Assembly (NCBI GenBank): GCA_029207755.1 | Contig: JARCOQ010000017.1 | Coordinates: 1,612,001 to 1,676,000 of the forward strand | Direction of reading: 5' to 3' | Length of the DNA stretch: 64,000 nt | Source of the DNA: Chamaea fasciata | Taxonomy: Eukaryota; Chordata; Aves; Passeriformes; Sylviidae | Part shown: in pieces, positions 12,700-25,394 of the stretch | How positions within the stretch are numbered: position 1 is the first letter of the stretch | Layout of the letters: each line of letters starts with the position of its first letter | The notes under the pieces: model-generated | The model's database searches: none | What the model was told of the DNA's origin: nothing | Seen by the model: the letters and a program-made list of their open reading frames with translations, nothing else | Program-made: the position numbers and the translations under genes

Positions 12700-13095
12700 C
12701 ATAAATTCCCCCTTGCTTTGACAAGTACGTAATTTTGTGCAGTGATGCTCTTCACATCTGGAGAGTTATGAGGCAATTTCATTCCCATCTGACAAATTTA
12801 CAAAGAAACATTAGAGGGAAGGGATTAGAAAAGCGAGAAATCTTTATAGACTTTTTCCTCAGGCTGTATTTTCCTTCCATCTTTTGGCTCTTCCTTGAGG
12901 AATATGTATGAGTGACTCATTCTGTATGAACGCCATAACTGAAACACTTAGCAGATAAGCAGAACATGAAATGTGCTTTAAATCAACTAATTGTATTTAC
13001 ATTATCTGGGAGGGCTGATCCCGATTGGCTAAAGTTCGGGAAAATTCACTATTGTGCGCTTCCCAGATAACAATTTAAAACTGGAGGAATAATAA
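12700..13095. promoter_or_regulatory. conserved-looking block with GATA-type inverted repeat (candidate)
   Basis: AT-rich, repeat-poor sequence. A perfect 10-bp inverted repeat flanks a 49-bp core: TTATCTGGGA at 13002-13011 and TCCCAGATAA at 13061-13070. Each arm contains a GATA-type core (TTATCT/AGATAA). The core holds GATTGGCTAA (13022-13031), a CCAAT-box sequence on the minus strand. CCAAT between two GATA sites is a plausible regulatory arrangement, but nothing here proves activity. Confidence 0.3.
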
Positions 13096-13949
13096 AAAAA
13101 GAAGCTAAAATATTATCTCCAGGACTTCACAGGAAAGTCCAGGCCAGAAAAATAATTTGCATTTGAAAAGCACTTCCCACCTTGCAGCTCTGATTGACCT
13201 TTTTGGTTACGGGCTCATCAAGACCAATTGTACACGTTGGGAAACTGAGGTGGATTAAATGATCTCCTGAATTCGTGGAGAAAACAAATCCCACTGGAAA
13301 GCAGGACAGGGAAGGGGTGGCTGGGTTGAGCTCACCCTTGTGCAGCTCAAAGAGCTTTTCCAAGGAGCTCCAGAGAACATCTGCTCCTCACAGGACAGCA
13401 GAACACATTGAGACAATTCAGTGTTGGAATTGTGGAAACTCAGATTTTGGGATTTTAGTACATAGCAATGTATGTGAGTCAGGATGGAGGACTTCAGGCA
13501 TTGTCTGGGTCCTTCTTCTTCACCTTCTTCCTTCTTCTTCATGGATTTGGGTGGTTTTCTGTAATTTGGTGGGAAAAGTCCTCATTTCAGGCCTTGGGTG
13601 GTCATTATTGAGTCAGAAATATAAATAATACAGGTGTCACCTCGTTGTTGGGTAATTAGCGCTTAAATAACCTTGGAAAGAGTCAGAGGTGTTCCGTTTT
13701 ACCTCATTTCTCTGCCTTGCCAGTCAGAGCTCATGGCTGGTGAGGCTGTAAATAGATAAGAAATAATAAACACCCAAGTCCAAACATGAAATCTACATTT
13801 CCTGTGTATTAATCCTGACCTTGGCGGAGAAAAAGAAGCCAAAACCATCAATTCAGACCACAAAAAACTCATAAAAATGGAAGGATGAGATGAGCAAGGT
13901 GCTGCCAACACCTCTGAAAGGCCTGGGAATTTTGGTTAGTGGCTGCCAG
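13096..13949. other. unique sequence, no gene seen
   Basis: A CTTCTTC pyrimidine patch lies at about 13509-13542. No gene, RNA or transposon signature was found. The 117-codon plus-strand frame at 13275-13628 has no recognisable domain. Confidence 0.6.
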
Positions 13950-14175
13950 AAAAACAAAGACTAATATTTTGTAAACAACACATTCCTTCCTGGAGGAAAG
14001 ACAAATTGATGGACTTCCAAGTTGACCACTGGAGTCAGAAAAAGTGTCGCTCTCAGCCCCCAATCCCTGAACAGATTCCAAACCCTACAAAAACCCCAAA
14101 TCATAATAAACTCCCTTTTTCTCTCCTCACTTCTCAACCTGAGGGGTGAGTGTAGTTCTTTCGTGTACTCTAGCA
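13950..14175 (+). mobile_element. solo LTR-like element, family C, older copy
   Basis: Aligns by eye with 18050-18272 over most of its length, in the same orientation. Shared landmarks, in order, are a GTAAACAA block, a GTTGACCACTG block with a following GTCAG, CCCCAAATCATAATAAACTC, and TCAACCTGA with a TTCTTTCGTGT end. AATAAA about 70 bases before the 3' end fits a polyadenylation signal in an LTR. No internal retroviral coding sequence adjoins it, so it reads as a solo LTR. The 5' boundary is uncertain and target duplications were not found. Family name not assigned. Confidence 0.6.
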
Positions 14176-17100
14176 ACACTCCTTCTCTAATTAATAGATA
14201 ATTTAAAAACCCCATTTCCTATGCTCTCCTTATAAATAAACTCCAATGATTTTCTTCTCTGGACAAGATAATTTCTTCATGTTTTGGGTAAGAAGGGGAA
14301 GAGTTTGCAGCACAAACGATTTCCACTAAAAGCATTTAAGCCTCCTAAATATTTTAGGTTGAGTTATCGAGAGGCTCATCTCTGTGGAAAACTTCTTTGT
14401 GAGTGCTGCTGCGCTCAACAGGTTTGTACATCCCCTCTGACTGCGTGGGATTAGCTGGCTGAGAGCTGGATGCACGCAGGATATTTTAAATAGAAAATTA
14501 AATTAATTCAGAACCGTGTTTTCAGGAGCACAAATGGACAGCTTGTCCCTTTGAGAACTCACTGCACTCCTAGCTCTCTTTGAAAATTACTAGATTGAAA
14601 TGAAGGTGGGAAGACTCTTTAAAAATCGCTTCTGAAAAATAAAAGAAAATAATTCTTTAGATTTTTTTTTTTTCCTTTCTGTATGTGCGAGACATCTAAA
14701 CATAACCCGTTCCACAGTAAGGGTAGTGGAAATCAAAACAAAATAATATTTGAATTATTTTGATCGTGATAATCCCCAATTGTTTTGAAAGTAAATTATA
14801 TTTGATAGTCTCTCCAGAATGTACTTACAAATTCATTGGAACACCATTAAAATACAGCATTAATTAACATCCACTTTTATAAAGTGCTTCTAATATTGTA
14901 TAAACAAGCAAGAGTTGAAAAGCTTATTTTTAACTTGGATCTGCATATGCGGTGCGATCAGAGCGAGCTACAAAAATACCCAAATAGCACTGGGGAAATG
15001 AATTTTCACAGTTTGCTTCTGGTTGAAGACACACCAAAGTACCTGTCTTTAATTTGAGGAGCTGTGAACAAAGGGTACTTGCCAGCTTAGCTCCGTGTCT
15101 CTGAGCTCCTGGCAGCACAGCCACGGCTGGAATACTGATGTGTCAATACTCGTTAGCCCTAATGGTAATCAGCGACTGACTGGAAATAACTCGAGACAAT
15201 CAGGAGGGATTGTGCTGGGTTCAAGCGGGCCTCTGGCAGGTTTCATCTCCCCAAAAACAGAGTCATCCCTGCAGGGTGAGGAGCTGGGCTGAGGCTGGTT
15301 TCACATCCACCAAGAGCCTCCATCAGCTCCAAGAGCCAGAGGATGGAGAGTCCAGGGGGTTTCTGGGCACAGACAACCCAGAGATGCACCAGTCCTGCCT
15401 AAATCCACGTTTAGAAAAGAAAGCAGAACAAAAACCCCTCCAAACTCAGTTTTACCAGCCGAGATCCTGATGGCTGTGACTTCACTTCCAGCCATGCAGG
15501 CTAAGCTCACCCTGATTTCACTCAAAACATCTTGCTGAAATCGAACCCAAACTTCTAGAGAACAAATGTTATTTGTAACAGTATCACATTAATCCGAAGT
15601 TGTAGGCGAAGTCTGAATCTACCCTGAGGAGCAGGTGGAAGTGGGGAGCTCCCGTCCCCACTGGAACACCTGGAGGAGCTCAGGTAAACCTCTGAATGTT
15701 GGGTTTTGGGTTCAGCTGAGCTCGTGCAGGGTCTCTGAATATATAAATTTCTGAAGTTTTATAAATGCAAAAAGAGCCTTCCTCAACCCCCCTCCCTGCA
15801 CAGATGCTCCTGAGTTCCACCGATGCAGAAAGGATCCTGAAGGATCAAGATCCCTGTGCACCCAGGACAGATCTTCCATCCAGAAAACCACAAACCTGCT
15901 CTAAACACTGCACTGGAAACACACTTTTCAATACCAGTCATCAATAACTGACAAGGAGCAGCAAAACTCTTGGTGCCACAAGGACAGAGCAGAAATCTCA
16001 TGGCAGTTCCCATTTCTCGAATCCTTGAAGAACAGCGGGGAACTTGTTGAGGGAAATCTGCACCCTTAGGACACGTATTGTTTTGCAATTAAAAGCTTTT
16101 TGTGCCCCCCTTCTCCTCTTTAAGAAGACAAATCTTTAAATGGGTCATTTTTATCACTTTCTGGAAAGATTTATTTATGCCCGGATGCACCTGTGATGGT
16201 GGGAACAGCCACAGCAGTGACTCCGGTGCTCCAGAGAGATGAGAAATGTGCCGTTTGCAGGTGCCTTTCATTAGATCAACCGATGGGATGGGAAAAGGAG
16301 ACAAACCTTCAGACAGACAAGCCCTTCCTCAGCCTTTAAATGTGACAGACACCTTGAGGACATTATTATAAAAGCTGGATATGATGCTTTAAAGCCCTGC
16401 TCATTCCCGGGATCACTCGAGGACTCCTTTAGAACCTGCGAGTCTTCAGACGTGACCCAGGAAATGCCCAAGTGCTTTCCAAAGGCTGAAAAAACCCCAT
16501 CTGCCCGTGCTGGAAGAAGAACAGTAAATGATTTTGCTGGGTTTTTTTTTGGCTGGGCACCTCCCAGGTTACACGTTTGGGTGATCACCCTTCTCCATTT
16601 AAAGGGGGATGTTTAACTGAGCATTTATAAGGAATTGAGGCTGCTGAGAGGCAGCTTTGCTCTGGGAGATGTTCAAACAGCCAGCACCAGGAACTGCTCT
16701 CCTAATTAACATCACAGGCACGGGAGAAGTTCCACACAGACAGCCCTAAGAAAGGTCTGAGGTGGAATTCAGGAGCAGGAATTCCAGGGTGGAAGGAATC
16801 TCTCTCATTTTGTCCAAGCCAAGTCCCTGCAGTGATAAAGCCACCCCCAAATCCTGTGTGGTTGATCCTGATCCTCCAGTGCTGCAGATTCCTGGTGGTG
16901 GAGAAGCCGTTTGACAGCGCCGTGCCACTGAAGAACATCCACGTGCAGACAGAAACTCCCACTTGCTACTTTAAATCAGCTTTCTGTAGCTTTTGTACCA
17001 CCAAAATAGCACAAAATATATTTACCCCAAGCCTGTGCCCTAAAAATTCATCTATCCGCTAAGGAATGCTAAATAAACCAAAACCCTCAAAGTGCTGGGG

Positions 17101-18049
17101 ACAGGATAATGCACAGACTAAGTATTCTGTCCTTGAAATTTACATTCTTCTCCATCTCGAAATGTCCTGCATCGTGTTTTCTGATTTCCAATCCGGGTTA
17201 GAGCGTGTGGCTGCTGCTCCAGCCTCAGGTGTTTTGCCAGTGCTCTTGGTGTGTGGACAAGTCACTTCTGAGCCCCGAGTTTATCCCTCTGACACTTGCC
17301 CACCCCACAGAGGAGCCACCAAGTTGGTCCCTGCATGAAGAGACCCGAGAACGGAGAACACAAAGGCAAAGCGAAGCGAGACCACGTTCCTCATTTCAAA
17401 CGAGTGGGTGACAAATTGCTCATCAGATTGTACAATTTGGGTCGCTCCTGCTCGCTTGCTAATTAACCAGTCTGACATTATGTTTCCTCCCTCTTGCCTC
17501 CCCACCCTGCCTCCGAACTAATCAGGGCTCAATGACAGCATCACTTATCCCAGGACACATTCCAATAATTAAGGTTTTGGAGGACATCTTGCCAACTCCC
17601 GGCACATACCAATAGGATTTTTGCTCTCCCCGCACCGCTGTGCCGGTGACATGTGACAAGACAAAGCCCTGCTCTCATATACATAACAGCGGGATGCTTT
17701 CCCACCTTTTAATGGCTGGCTGCGTCTCCTCCCGGCAGCTCTGACAGTGGGAAAAGGGCTCGGCAGGAATGACTGTGCCTCCAGGAGCCAGACCCCACAG
17801 GTGACAAAAAAACCCCTCTCAGCTGCATCTATGGCCAAACCCAAACTCTGAGTGCAGGAACACACGATCCCCTGAGCTGTGCTTCCCTTCCCGCTCTCCT
17901 TTTCTGGCTGCTCTATGGCCTCATTGGGTTTTTGTGAGCCCCGGGCACACCCTGGCTTTGCACGGGGAGGGGAGCACAGCTGGGGACACTGTCACCCTGA
18001 TTCTTCAGCCTTCTGATTGTTTCTCATTCTACTGGAGCTTTCTCGGGAT
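14176..18049. other. unique sequence, no gene seen
   Basis: 14460-14910 is AT-rich with TAAT cores and a T12 run near 14660. 16.0-17.9 kb is mixed. Open frames stay at or below about 105 codons and have no recognisable domains. A T8 run lies near 16542. I see no RNA gene and no further transposon. Confidence 0.55.
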
Positions 18050-18272
18050 TTAAACATAAACAAGACTGATGTTTCCGTAAACAAAATTCTTTCCAGGGGG
18101 AAGGACAGAGTGATGCACTTCTGCGTTGACCACTGCGGTCAGAGAGGTGGTTCCTCTCATCTCCCAATCCTTGATCAAATTCCAAATCCTATTTAAACCC
18201 CAAATCATAATAAACTCTTTCTCTGCTCACCTCTCAACCTGATGTGAGTGTGGTTCCTTCGTGTCCCTGACA
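18050..18272 (+). mobile_element. solo LTR-like element, family C, second copy
   Basis: Partner of 13950-14175. It carries the same ordered landmarks: GTAAACAAAATTC, GCGTTGACCACTGCGGTCAG, CCCCAAATCATAATAAACTC, CTCAACCTGA and TTCCTTCGTGTCCC, ending near CTGACA. AATAAA lies in the same relative place. The spacing between landmarks is conserved within a few bases, which argues for descent from one element. There is no adjacent gag, pol or env sequence. It may start at TGATG (18067), but the 5' end was not resolved. Confidence 0.65.
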
Positions 18273-21200
18273 GTGACAGGACACCTCGGATCCTGCAGGG
18301 AGGGGACACAAGGCAGGAGAAATTTTTAAACCTCCATCTGCAGGAGCAGCAGGAGCAGAAGGCTGGGCTTTGCAGGGCTCAGGGTCTCCATCAGCCCTGC
18401 ACAGCCACTCGGAGTTTTCCCACCAGCAAGGGGAAAAGCCTCTGATGTGGCAGCTCTGATCTCACTCAGATCCACAAACCAACACCCAAGGGCTGCAGAG
18501 AGCAGATCCAAGCAGAAGTTGGTTGGTCATTCCTTCCTTAGATGTTTTCTCCCTTCAGTTCCTCCTGGGAAAAGCCAGTTTGTAGGAAGTGGGAGCCCCT
18601 GTCTGAGCTTGAACCCGTGGATTCGGTCTGAAATCGCAAAAAACCCCAAAGAACCATCTGGATTCTGTCTGCATTGGAACCTTCAGAAAGGCAAATTCTT
18701 TTAAAAAAGAGATTTATATTTTAATTTTGGCTAGTAATTGTTAGCTTTTCTTAAAGTACCCACTGGAATGTGGCTACAAATGCTCTTCTCCAGGCAGCTG
18801 AAGTGTCCTGGTGGTCAGTTCTGAAAAGAAAACGGAGACACCACTCATCTCCTCTTGGTGCTTGATTCTGAAACACTGTTTTCATCAGCAGTGGAATCAT
18901 ACAGAGAAATCAGAGAGGGAATATTCCCTATGGACAGAAATTCCTGGAGACGGACAGCTTTTCAGCCAGCATGAGCCAACACACTTTAACTGACTTCTGC
19001 AATGCTGCACTGCTTCACACACACGGGACCTGGGCAGCCTCCACCAGGCACTTCAAATCCATTTAACACGGATAAAAGAGGAGAAAAGACAATTTTGTGC
19101 CCCTAAGATCTCCTAATGTCACTCAGTGTGGAAGGCAGGAGCTGGGAGTGGGACAGGGGCTGGATTTGTGCGAGGACACAGAGAAGGGAGGAATTTATCT
19201 GAGGCTGGGGGGAATATCCAGCATTGCTGCTGCTGCTGCTGGCTCCAGGCTGGAGCTGGAGCTGCTCCTTCTCCACTCTCTATTGCATCAGCAGGTATTT
19301 GCTTTCTTTGGTCCCCAAAAAAAGTGCAACAAAGCCCCTATTTCATATAGAACTTTCAAGGTCGCTTGCATAAAATGTACAAAAAGCACATTTTTGTTGA
19401 TGGAATGGCCTTTTGATAATGAGGTAATTAGTGATATTACAGCAGGAGAAAAGGGGGGGGGTTTCTTCCTCCTTTTCTCCCTTTCTGCAAACCCAGTGAA
19501 GTGGCAAATTTTGTCACAGTTGCTGTATGTGCACAATATTTCACCCAGCTCCACCAAGTAATGTGTTTTCTGAGTAGCTTCTGTATTTGCTGAAACCAAG
19601 TTATAATAATTTGATGACTAGGGACGAGATTAATTCAAGGAACTGCTATTCTCATGGCAATTGCAAAATCCAGTAGGGGGGCAGAGCGAGGATGAACAGA
19701 AATGTTTGGGCATCTCCCTGTTTCATCAGTGAGGAGCCTGAGATGGAAAAAAACATCCAGCAAGGATGTGAGGGGGTCACATCTCTGGAGGTGCAGCAAT
19801 TAATTCCTCCAGAAGAAAACCAGGAGCTGCAATCAAAACTATCATGGAAGGAGACATGAATATCCGTACAATAGGAGGAGAAAACCCAGTGGAAGATATA
19901 ATTACGTTAAATTATAGCAACTGCCACGTAAAAGTACCAATGAAAGCAACAAAGAGGATTGTCATTCCCTTTAGAAATGGTGTTTGATGATATCTCAGAG
20001 CGTTCGCATCCCCTGGCACGTGGGGATGTGCCAGCTCCCCAACATCTGAGGGGGAAACAAAGCCCCGTCCCGGCCTCACCCACAGCGCAACTGGGAGCAG
20101 CACTTAGTTTGTCACTCGGCATGTGACAATCAAAACTGGAGCTCCTGCCTGAGCCGTCTTCCAAAGGAATTTTACATTTCCCCCCCCCCCCTCCAAAAAA
20201 AGCTACAAAAGCAACTCTGGCCTGTGCCTCGTTCTCTCCCGATACGAATACCAGCCGCTGATAATTCTACAAAGAATTTTGGAGGAATGGTTCACAGATT
20301 AACATTTTCAGAGAGGAAGCAGATGAGACCAAATTTAGAGCAAGTAAGTGATACGCACATATGTTATGTAAAGGCCTAATATTCACTGAAGAAGAGAGGG
20401 AAGTATTTCTCAGCTGCATGTAGCAGGGAGTTGGGATTTGGAGACCTATAAATAGTTTGCTGAAGTTATGGAAGTAGAGAATTACAGCACAAAAAAAAAA
20501 GGCAACAAATTAAAAATTATCAGAAATCGAGTGGGTAAGAAAATTTTCTGTCCTGAAGTAGAAGAAACACCAAGAGTTTTCCTGCTGCCTTTCTGTTACA
20601 AAAGCACTTTGCCCCAGGCAGGTGTTGGCTCAGGTTTGGCACCTGCTGGGATGCGCTCAGGGCTCTCTGCATTGTGGTTTTACAGGGCTGTGGTGAGATC
20701 ACTCACTTTCTGCTCTGAGGTATTTTTGTGCAAACAGAAGTGCTGGTAAAAAGCTTTCAGCTGTTCTGAAGCCAGCCTCTATTTCCATTTGACCAGATGA
20801 CACTGGACATAAAAAAAACCCAACCCACCAACCTTTCTCACCAAACCTCAAAAGCATCAGGTGTTGGTAAAATCACTCTGGAGAAACACACCGCAGTCAG
20901 GCAGCATTCCAGAGTAGAATTCCCCAGCAAGCAGAGAACTGGCCTCTTTGAAATGCTCCAAGCCCGTGCTCACTGCTGCCCGCTGTTTCACCTGTTTGGA
21001 CTTTATTTGTGGTGCCTCTGCACGAGTGCAGGCTCAGTAAAAGTGGATTTTCTGGACAGGAACTCGGAAAATGACGCACGAGTTCCCTCAGCTGAATGTC
21101 AGCACGTGTAAAAGGAGGAGCCAGTGGATGCAGAAATGTTATCTGCTAATGTCAAACCCTGGTGGCAGGGCTGTGCTGGCAGCACAAACCGCAGGGCAAG

Positions 21201-21437
21201 GAACCAGCCGAGCTGTGAGGCTCAGGTTCTCCCCACCAAGTGATTTAAGCAGAACAAATTGAGGCTCGCAGGAGTCTGAGCAGTAAAAACTCAGTGGAGA
21301 TGTTAGACTGGCTTTGCTTAAGGTGATGAATTAGTTGGGCCATTCCTTTTCACGCGAGCAGTGAATCCGGGCTGTCCATCAGAGGACGAGCTGTAAATCG
21401 GGGGCTGCAGGAGCAGGAACCTTGGCCACGGTGCTGA
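18273..21437. other. unique sequence, no gene seen
   Basis: Includes five CTG/TGC steps near 19224, a 9-G run at 19453-19461, an A10 run near 20491 and a 12-C run at 20180-20191. 20230-20470 is repeat-poor and could be conserved non-coding DNA. The longest frame (154 codons, 19097-19561) has no recognisable domain. Confidence 0.55.
20180..20191. repeat. poly-C run of 12
   Basis: An uninterrupted 12-C homopolymer followed by TCC and an A-run. Length is likely error-prone. Confidence 0.85.
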
Positions 21438-21972
21438 TGATGCCTCAGGATTTCAGCTTTTATATTTTACATCTCTTTGTAGCCCTGCAGTTCTTCAGTG
21501 TGTAACTCCAACCCCTCCACACACTGTGAGCTGCTGCTGTCCCGTTTTGGGCAGACAAAACAACTCCTCTCCAGGCCTGGGGATAAAAGTCATCTCCCTG
21601 CCTCAGGCCTGAGAGATGGAAACAAAAATGAGCTGGAGGCAGCAAACCTGGGGTAAATGACTTCATAACCTGAAGCTGTAATTGGAAGATTAACCTCCAA
21701 TAAGCAAATGGACCAAACTTATCAAAGTGTGAAAACCTGTGACCCGTTCTGAATTTTGGGTGTAGCCCCTGGCAGGCTTTGTCTGCCTGAAAAGTACCTA
21801 AATAGTACCTGGAATATTTCATCTATTCAAGGCAGATGAAATTTTTTTTTACTTACTTTTTAAAAGTAATAAAAGTAGTGAACTACCTGAAGACCCTTCA
21901 ATAAATAGAGCTGCTTTTTATTCTCTTAATTCTGTCCGAATTCTCTTTTTAGGTGGTCCCAGAAAGGCATCA
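21438..21972 (+). mobile_element. solo LTR, family A, old and diverged copy
   Basis: Begins TGATGCCTCA and ends AGGCATCA, the same inverted termini as the family A LTRs at 31514, 43513 and 50838. Shared landmarks in order are TGGACCAAACT...AAAGTGTGA near 21710, a GGGTGTAGCCC block near 21760, CAATAAAT near 21899 as polyadenylation signal, and TTATTCTCTTAATTCTGTCC near 21919. The flanks read CTGA on the left and GTGA on the right, a possible 4-bp target duplication with one mismatch. It is longer (535 bases) and clearly more diverged than the others. No internal viral sequence is attached. Confidence 0.7.
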
Positions 21973-23562
21973 GTGAGACCTCCCGGGAGGTGAGGACCCA
22001 GCGTGGATCCTCTGGATGAAGCAAAGCCGAACTCACAGATCCCAGTGGCAAAATGCAGCAAAGGCCTGGCCGGGCCGGTGGTGACACGGGGACAGTGACA
22101 CCGCACTGAGCACCTGCCTGGCTTCACTCGCTGCTCCTATTTACAGAGCAGCTCAGGGGTTGTGTGCGGAGTATTTTACAGCTGGAGGTCAGGTTCGGGG
22201 TGGGATGAATGAACGCAGCGCTGTTGAAGTCAGAGGAGTCGCGCCCGTTAATTCCCACCGTGCTGCAGGGACAATGCACCCACAACAGGACGAGGAGAGA
22301 TCCCATTGTCGCCCTGCTGAGGCAATAATGAACCCCCTAATTTACTGTTTCCAAACCAGCTTATTCCATTTCAGAGAAGAATGCTCTGGGTTGCACCTCG
22401 CCACCAAATTTGAGCACGGCTATCATTAAGTCCCTTTTTTTTTAAAAAAAAATGTATTTTCATTGTGATGGCTGAAGAGCAAAACTTGGGGAAGAGTGGA
22501 TGGTCCCCACACAAGCAGCTGTGAAAAGATGTCCCAGGATTCAGACAAACAGCATTGTTAATAGACTCCTCTTGGTGAGGAGAGAAAACATGGTGTCAAT
22601 CACGCCTGCTGACAGGGTGCAATTAACCCAGCATCAAATTGGAGGGAGATGGATGGGACCAGATGGTCCTGTTATCCTAACAAAGGATTATACAGCAAGT
22701 GTCCTTCGGAAGGAAGAGAGTTGTTTTTTTTTTAACAGAGACCTTTGGAACAACCAAAAAGCAAAAAAACCAACAAAACCAAAGAAGAGAGCTAAGGAGA
22801 CATTGCAGAAAAGAGAAACAGGCAGGCCGTGGTGTAAATATGAATTCCAGTGGTTAATTCTGGGCTTGGAGTACAAATATATGTTGTGTTTTGATCATGA
22901 TGCTGCCTGCTGAAATTTATCCAAAACGGCCTCCCGAAGGATTGACGTCATGCAGAGTCACTGCAAAGTCACTGAGGAATGATCAGAAAAAATCAGCATT
23001 CCTGCTGTTCCTGAAAAAATGATCTGATTTATTTACCTAAACCTGCCCAAATGCTGCCCTGCTATCCTGCTGTGCTTAGGGTAAATCCGTATTTTGAAGC
23101 CTAAACAGCAGCAGCTGCACCTGGCTGAGCAGGGCACCCCAAACCCTTCCCAGGGCACTGCGGTGAGCAGAGCCTGGGACTAAAGCTCTCACTCCCTGAG
23201 ATGGATTATGAATTGTGTGGGAGACTCTGCAAAGAAATCAGGAAAAAACAGGGAAATAGGAGGGATTTCTAGCAAAGTAGAACATCCTAAAAGTCTGTTA
23301 TCGGTTTCCCAGCGTGCGAGGCAGATGAGGCAGCAGGTGAAGGCTCAGGTCTGTCCTGCAGACACTGGAACATCCCCCAGTGACTCCAGTTCCCTCCAGT
23401 TCCCTCCTCGCTGTCCCCTGCCAGGTGGCTCACACCGTGCTGGAATTCTGGCAAAGGCATGAAGCTTCTGTGATATTCCTGTGATTTTCAGTTCATGATT
23501 CTCCTTTTCTATATTCCACGAGATCCAGACCTGCACAAGGGAATCAAGAATTTCCTGTTCTT
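21973..23562. other. unique sequence, no gene seen
   Basis: Holds a T10/A9 junction at about 22434-22451. The 137-codon frame at 22500-22913 is lysine-rich at its end and has no recognisable domain. A perfect CRE palindrome lies at 22943. There is no transposon or RNA gene. Confidence 0.55.
22943..22950. promoter_or_regulatory. perfect CRE palindrome TGACGTCA (candidate site)
   Basis: TGACGTCA is the consensus site of CREB/ATF factors. It is followed within 30 bases by two AGTCACTG repeats (AP-1-like halves). An 8-bp match is expected about once per 65 kb by chance, so it is weak on its own. A CpG-containing site kept in bird DNA raises the odds slightly. Confidence 0.3.
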
Positions 23563-23982
<420 letters not shown>

Positions 23983-25087
23983 CCAAAGAAAATGTTTTCC
24001 AATGTCCCACAATTAAAAAAAGCTGCCCTGCTTGACACCTTTTCCACATTATCCAGTAGGAAAAAATATCAGCTCTTTTCCAAGCACAGAAATTATGGAA
24101 GGTCTAATCAGCAGGTAGGATACAGTCATAGAAAATGCACATCAGCACACCTTAAAGAAAGTAAAATAAATCCTGGAAGTTTAATATCCCCCTTTCTTGG
24201 ACCTAAATAGGCCCCTTTGGAAAACTATTTTATTGTTTCTCATTAAATTAGAATTGTGCTGAGATGCCACTATCTACCATTTCCTATTATTATTAATGTA
24301 AAAAAAAAAAAAGAAATCATTGCATATTCAGCATTTCCCCAGTTAAAACAAGTCAGAACGAAAATCAGAGCCGTGTTTTTTTCTTAATTCATGCTAATTT
24401 AAAAACAGAAGCTTCTTTACTTCTTTTCCCCCTAGTTTGCATCTGCATTTAAAGATAGCAATATTTTCTAATGATAATTAAGAACCCTTAATTTATTGGT
24501 TTATTACTTCTGCGCTACATTAGCAGCTCTCACAGAAACAGCTCAGAGATACCACATGTGAATGTGCTTAATTCCCCTCTCATTAACCTCAGGAACACGG
24601 AGCAATTTCCAGACCAGGAGTCACTGGATTTTTCCCTGCTCTCCAAGCCCTTGGTGGGAGCTCACAGCACCATCCCAGGTCTGCTGCTCACCAAAATTTC
24701 ACTTTCTGTGTCCTCCAACGGCTGCTCTAGAGAGGAGCTTGCCCTGTGCCACCATTTACACATCAGGGGATGTTGTGTTGGAGAAATGTTCCCATTTCTG
24801 TGCGGTTTGCTCAAGGCAGAGCACTTGGAACCAGGCTGGTGTTTCTACCAGCAGGGCAGCAAGCAGCAGATAGAAATATGGATAAGAGGAAATTCAGTGT
24901 TCACTGAAGGCTTCATAATGCAACGGTGGGGATCGACCTCGCCGATTCGCCCAAAGACTCTTTGGTTTTCATTTGCTGCCAAAACAGAATTACTGAAGTT
25001 TCCCGGGCACTTCTGGGTCTTTATTTATTCACAGTCAGTGGAGTCAAGTCAGGTGTGGAGGAGAAGAGCTGCAGGAAGAACACAGGT
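23983..25087. other. unique sequence, no gene seen
   Basis: 24200-24550 is AT-rich with TAAT/ATTA cores. A 207-codon plus-strand frame runs from 24558 to 25181. Its last third reads into the CR1 at 25088, and I recognise no domain, so I do not call it a gene. Confidence 0.5.
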
Positions 25088-25293
25088 TGGACAGGGATTG
25101 GATATTGGGGAAGAATTCCTGGCTGGGAGGGTGGAGAAGGGCTGGGATGGAATTCCCAGAGCATCCCTGGAAGTTTCCTAGGCCAGGCTAGACATTGGAG
25201 CACCCTGGGACAGTAGAAGTTGTCCCTGCCCATGGATGATGGGGACTGGATGGGATTTAAGGTCCCTCCAACCCAAACTATTCTGGAATGAGA
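25088..25293 (+). mobile_element. CR1 LINE 3' fragment, sense
   Basis: Follows the CR1 3' consensus order: GATTGGATATTGGGGAAGAA, then the 'gggatggaattcccagag' region, 'catccctggaagttt', 'ctgggacagt-gaa-ttgtccctgccc', and finally TTTAAGGTCCCTCCAACCCA with an ATTCTGGAATG tail. It is truncated at the 5' side, as is usual. Its second half closely resembles the fragment at 60865-61042, so the two are probably of one subfamily. Confidence 0.9.
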
Positions 25294-25332
25294 AGAAACA
25301 CAGGGACAGTGGTTGTTCGAAGCCCTGTAAGA

Positions 25333-25394
25333 GCTCACTCCAAATCCCAGCCTGGCAAAGCTCACTCCAAATCCCAGCCTGGCAAAGCTCACCC
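25333..25394. repeat. 27-bp tandem repeat, about 2.3 copies
   Basis: Unit starts GCTCACTCC at 25333, 25360 and 25387. The first two copies are identical by eye, implying a recent duplication. Confidence 0.9.

Noticed and set aside
5742..23107. Shared 15-mer TTTTGAAGCCTAAAC at about 5747 and 23092
   Set aside because: One or two shared 15-mers are expected by chance in 64 kb, and the flanks do not align.
24558..25181. 207-codon plus-strand open frame
   Set aside because: No recognisable domain, ends inside a CR1 fragment, and shadowed by other open frames. Likely chance in stop-poor sequence.
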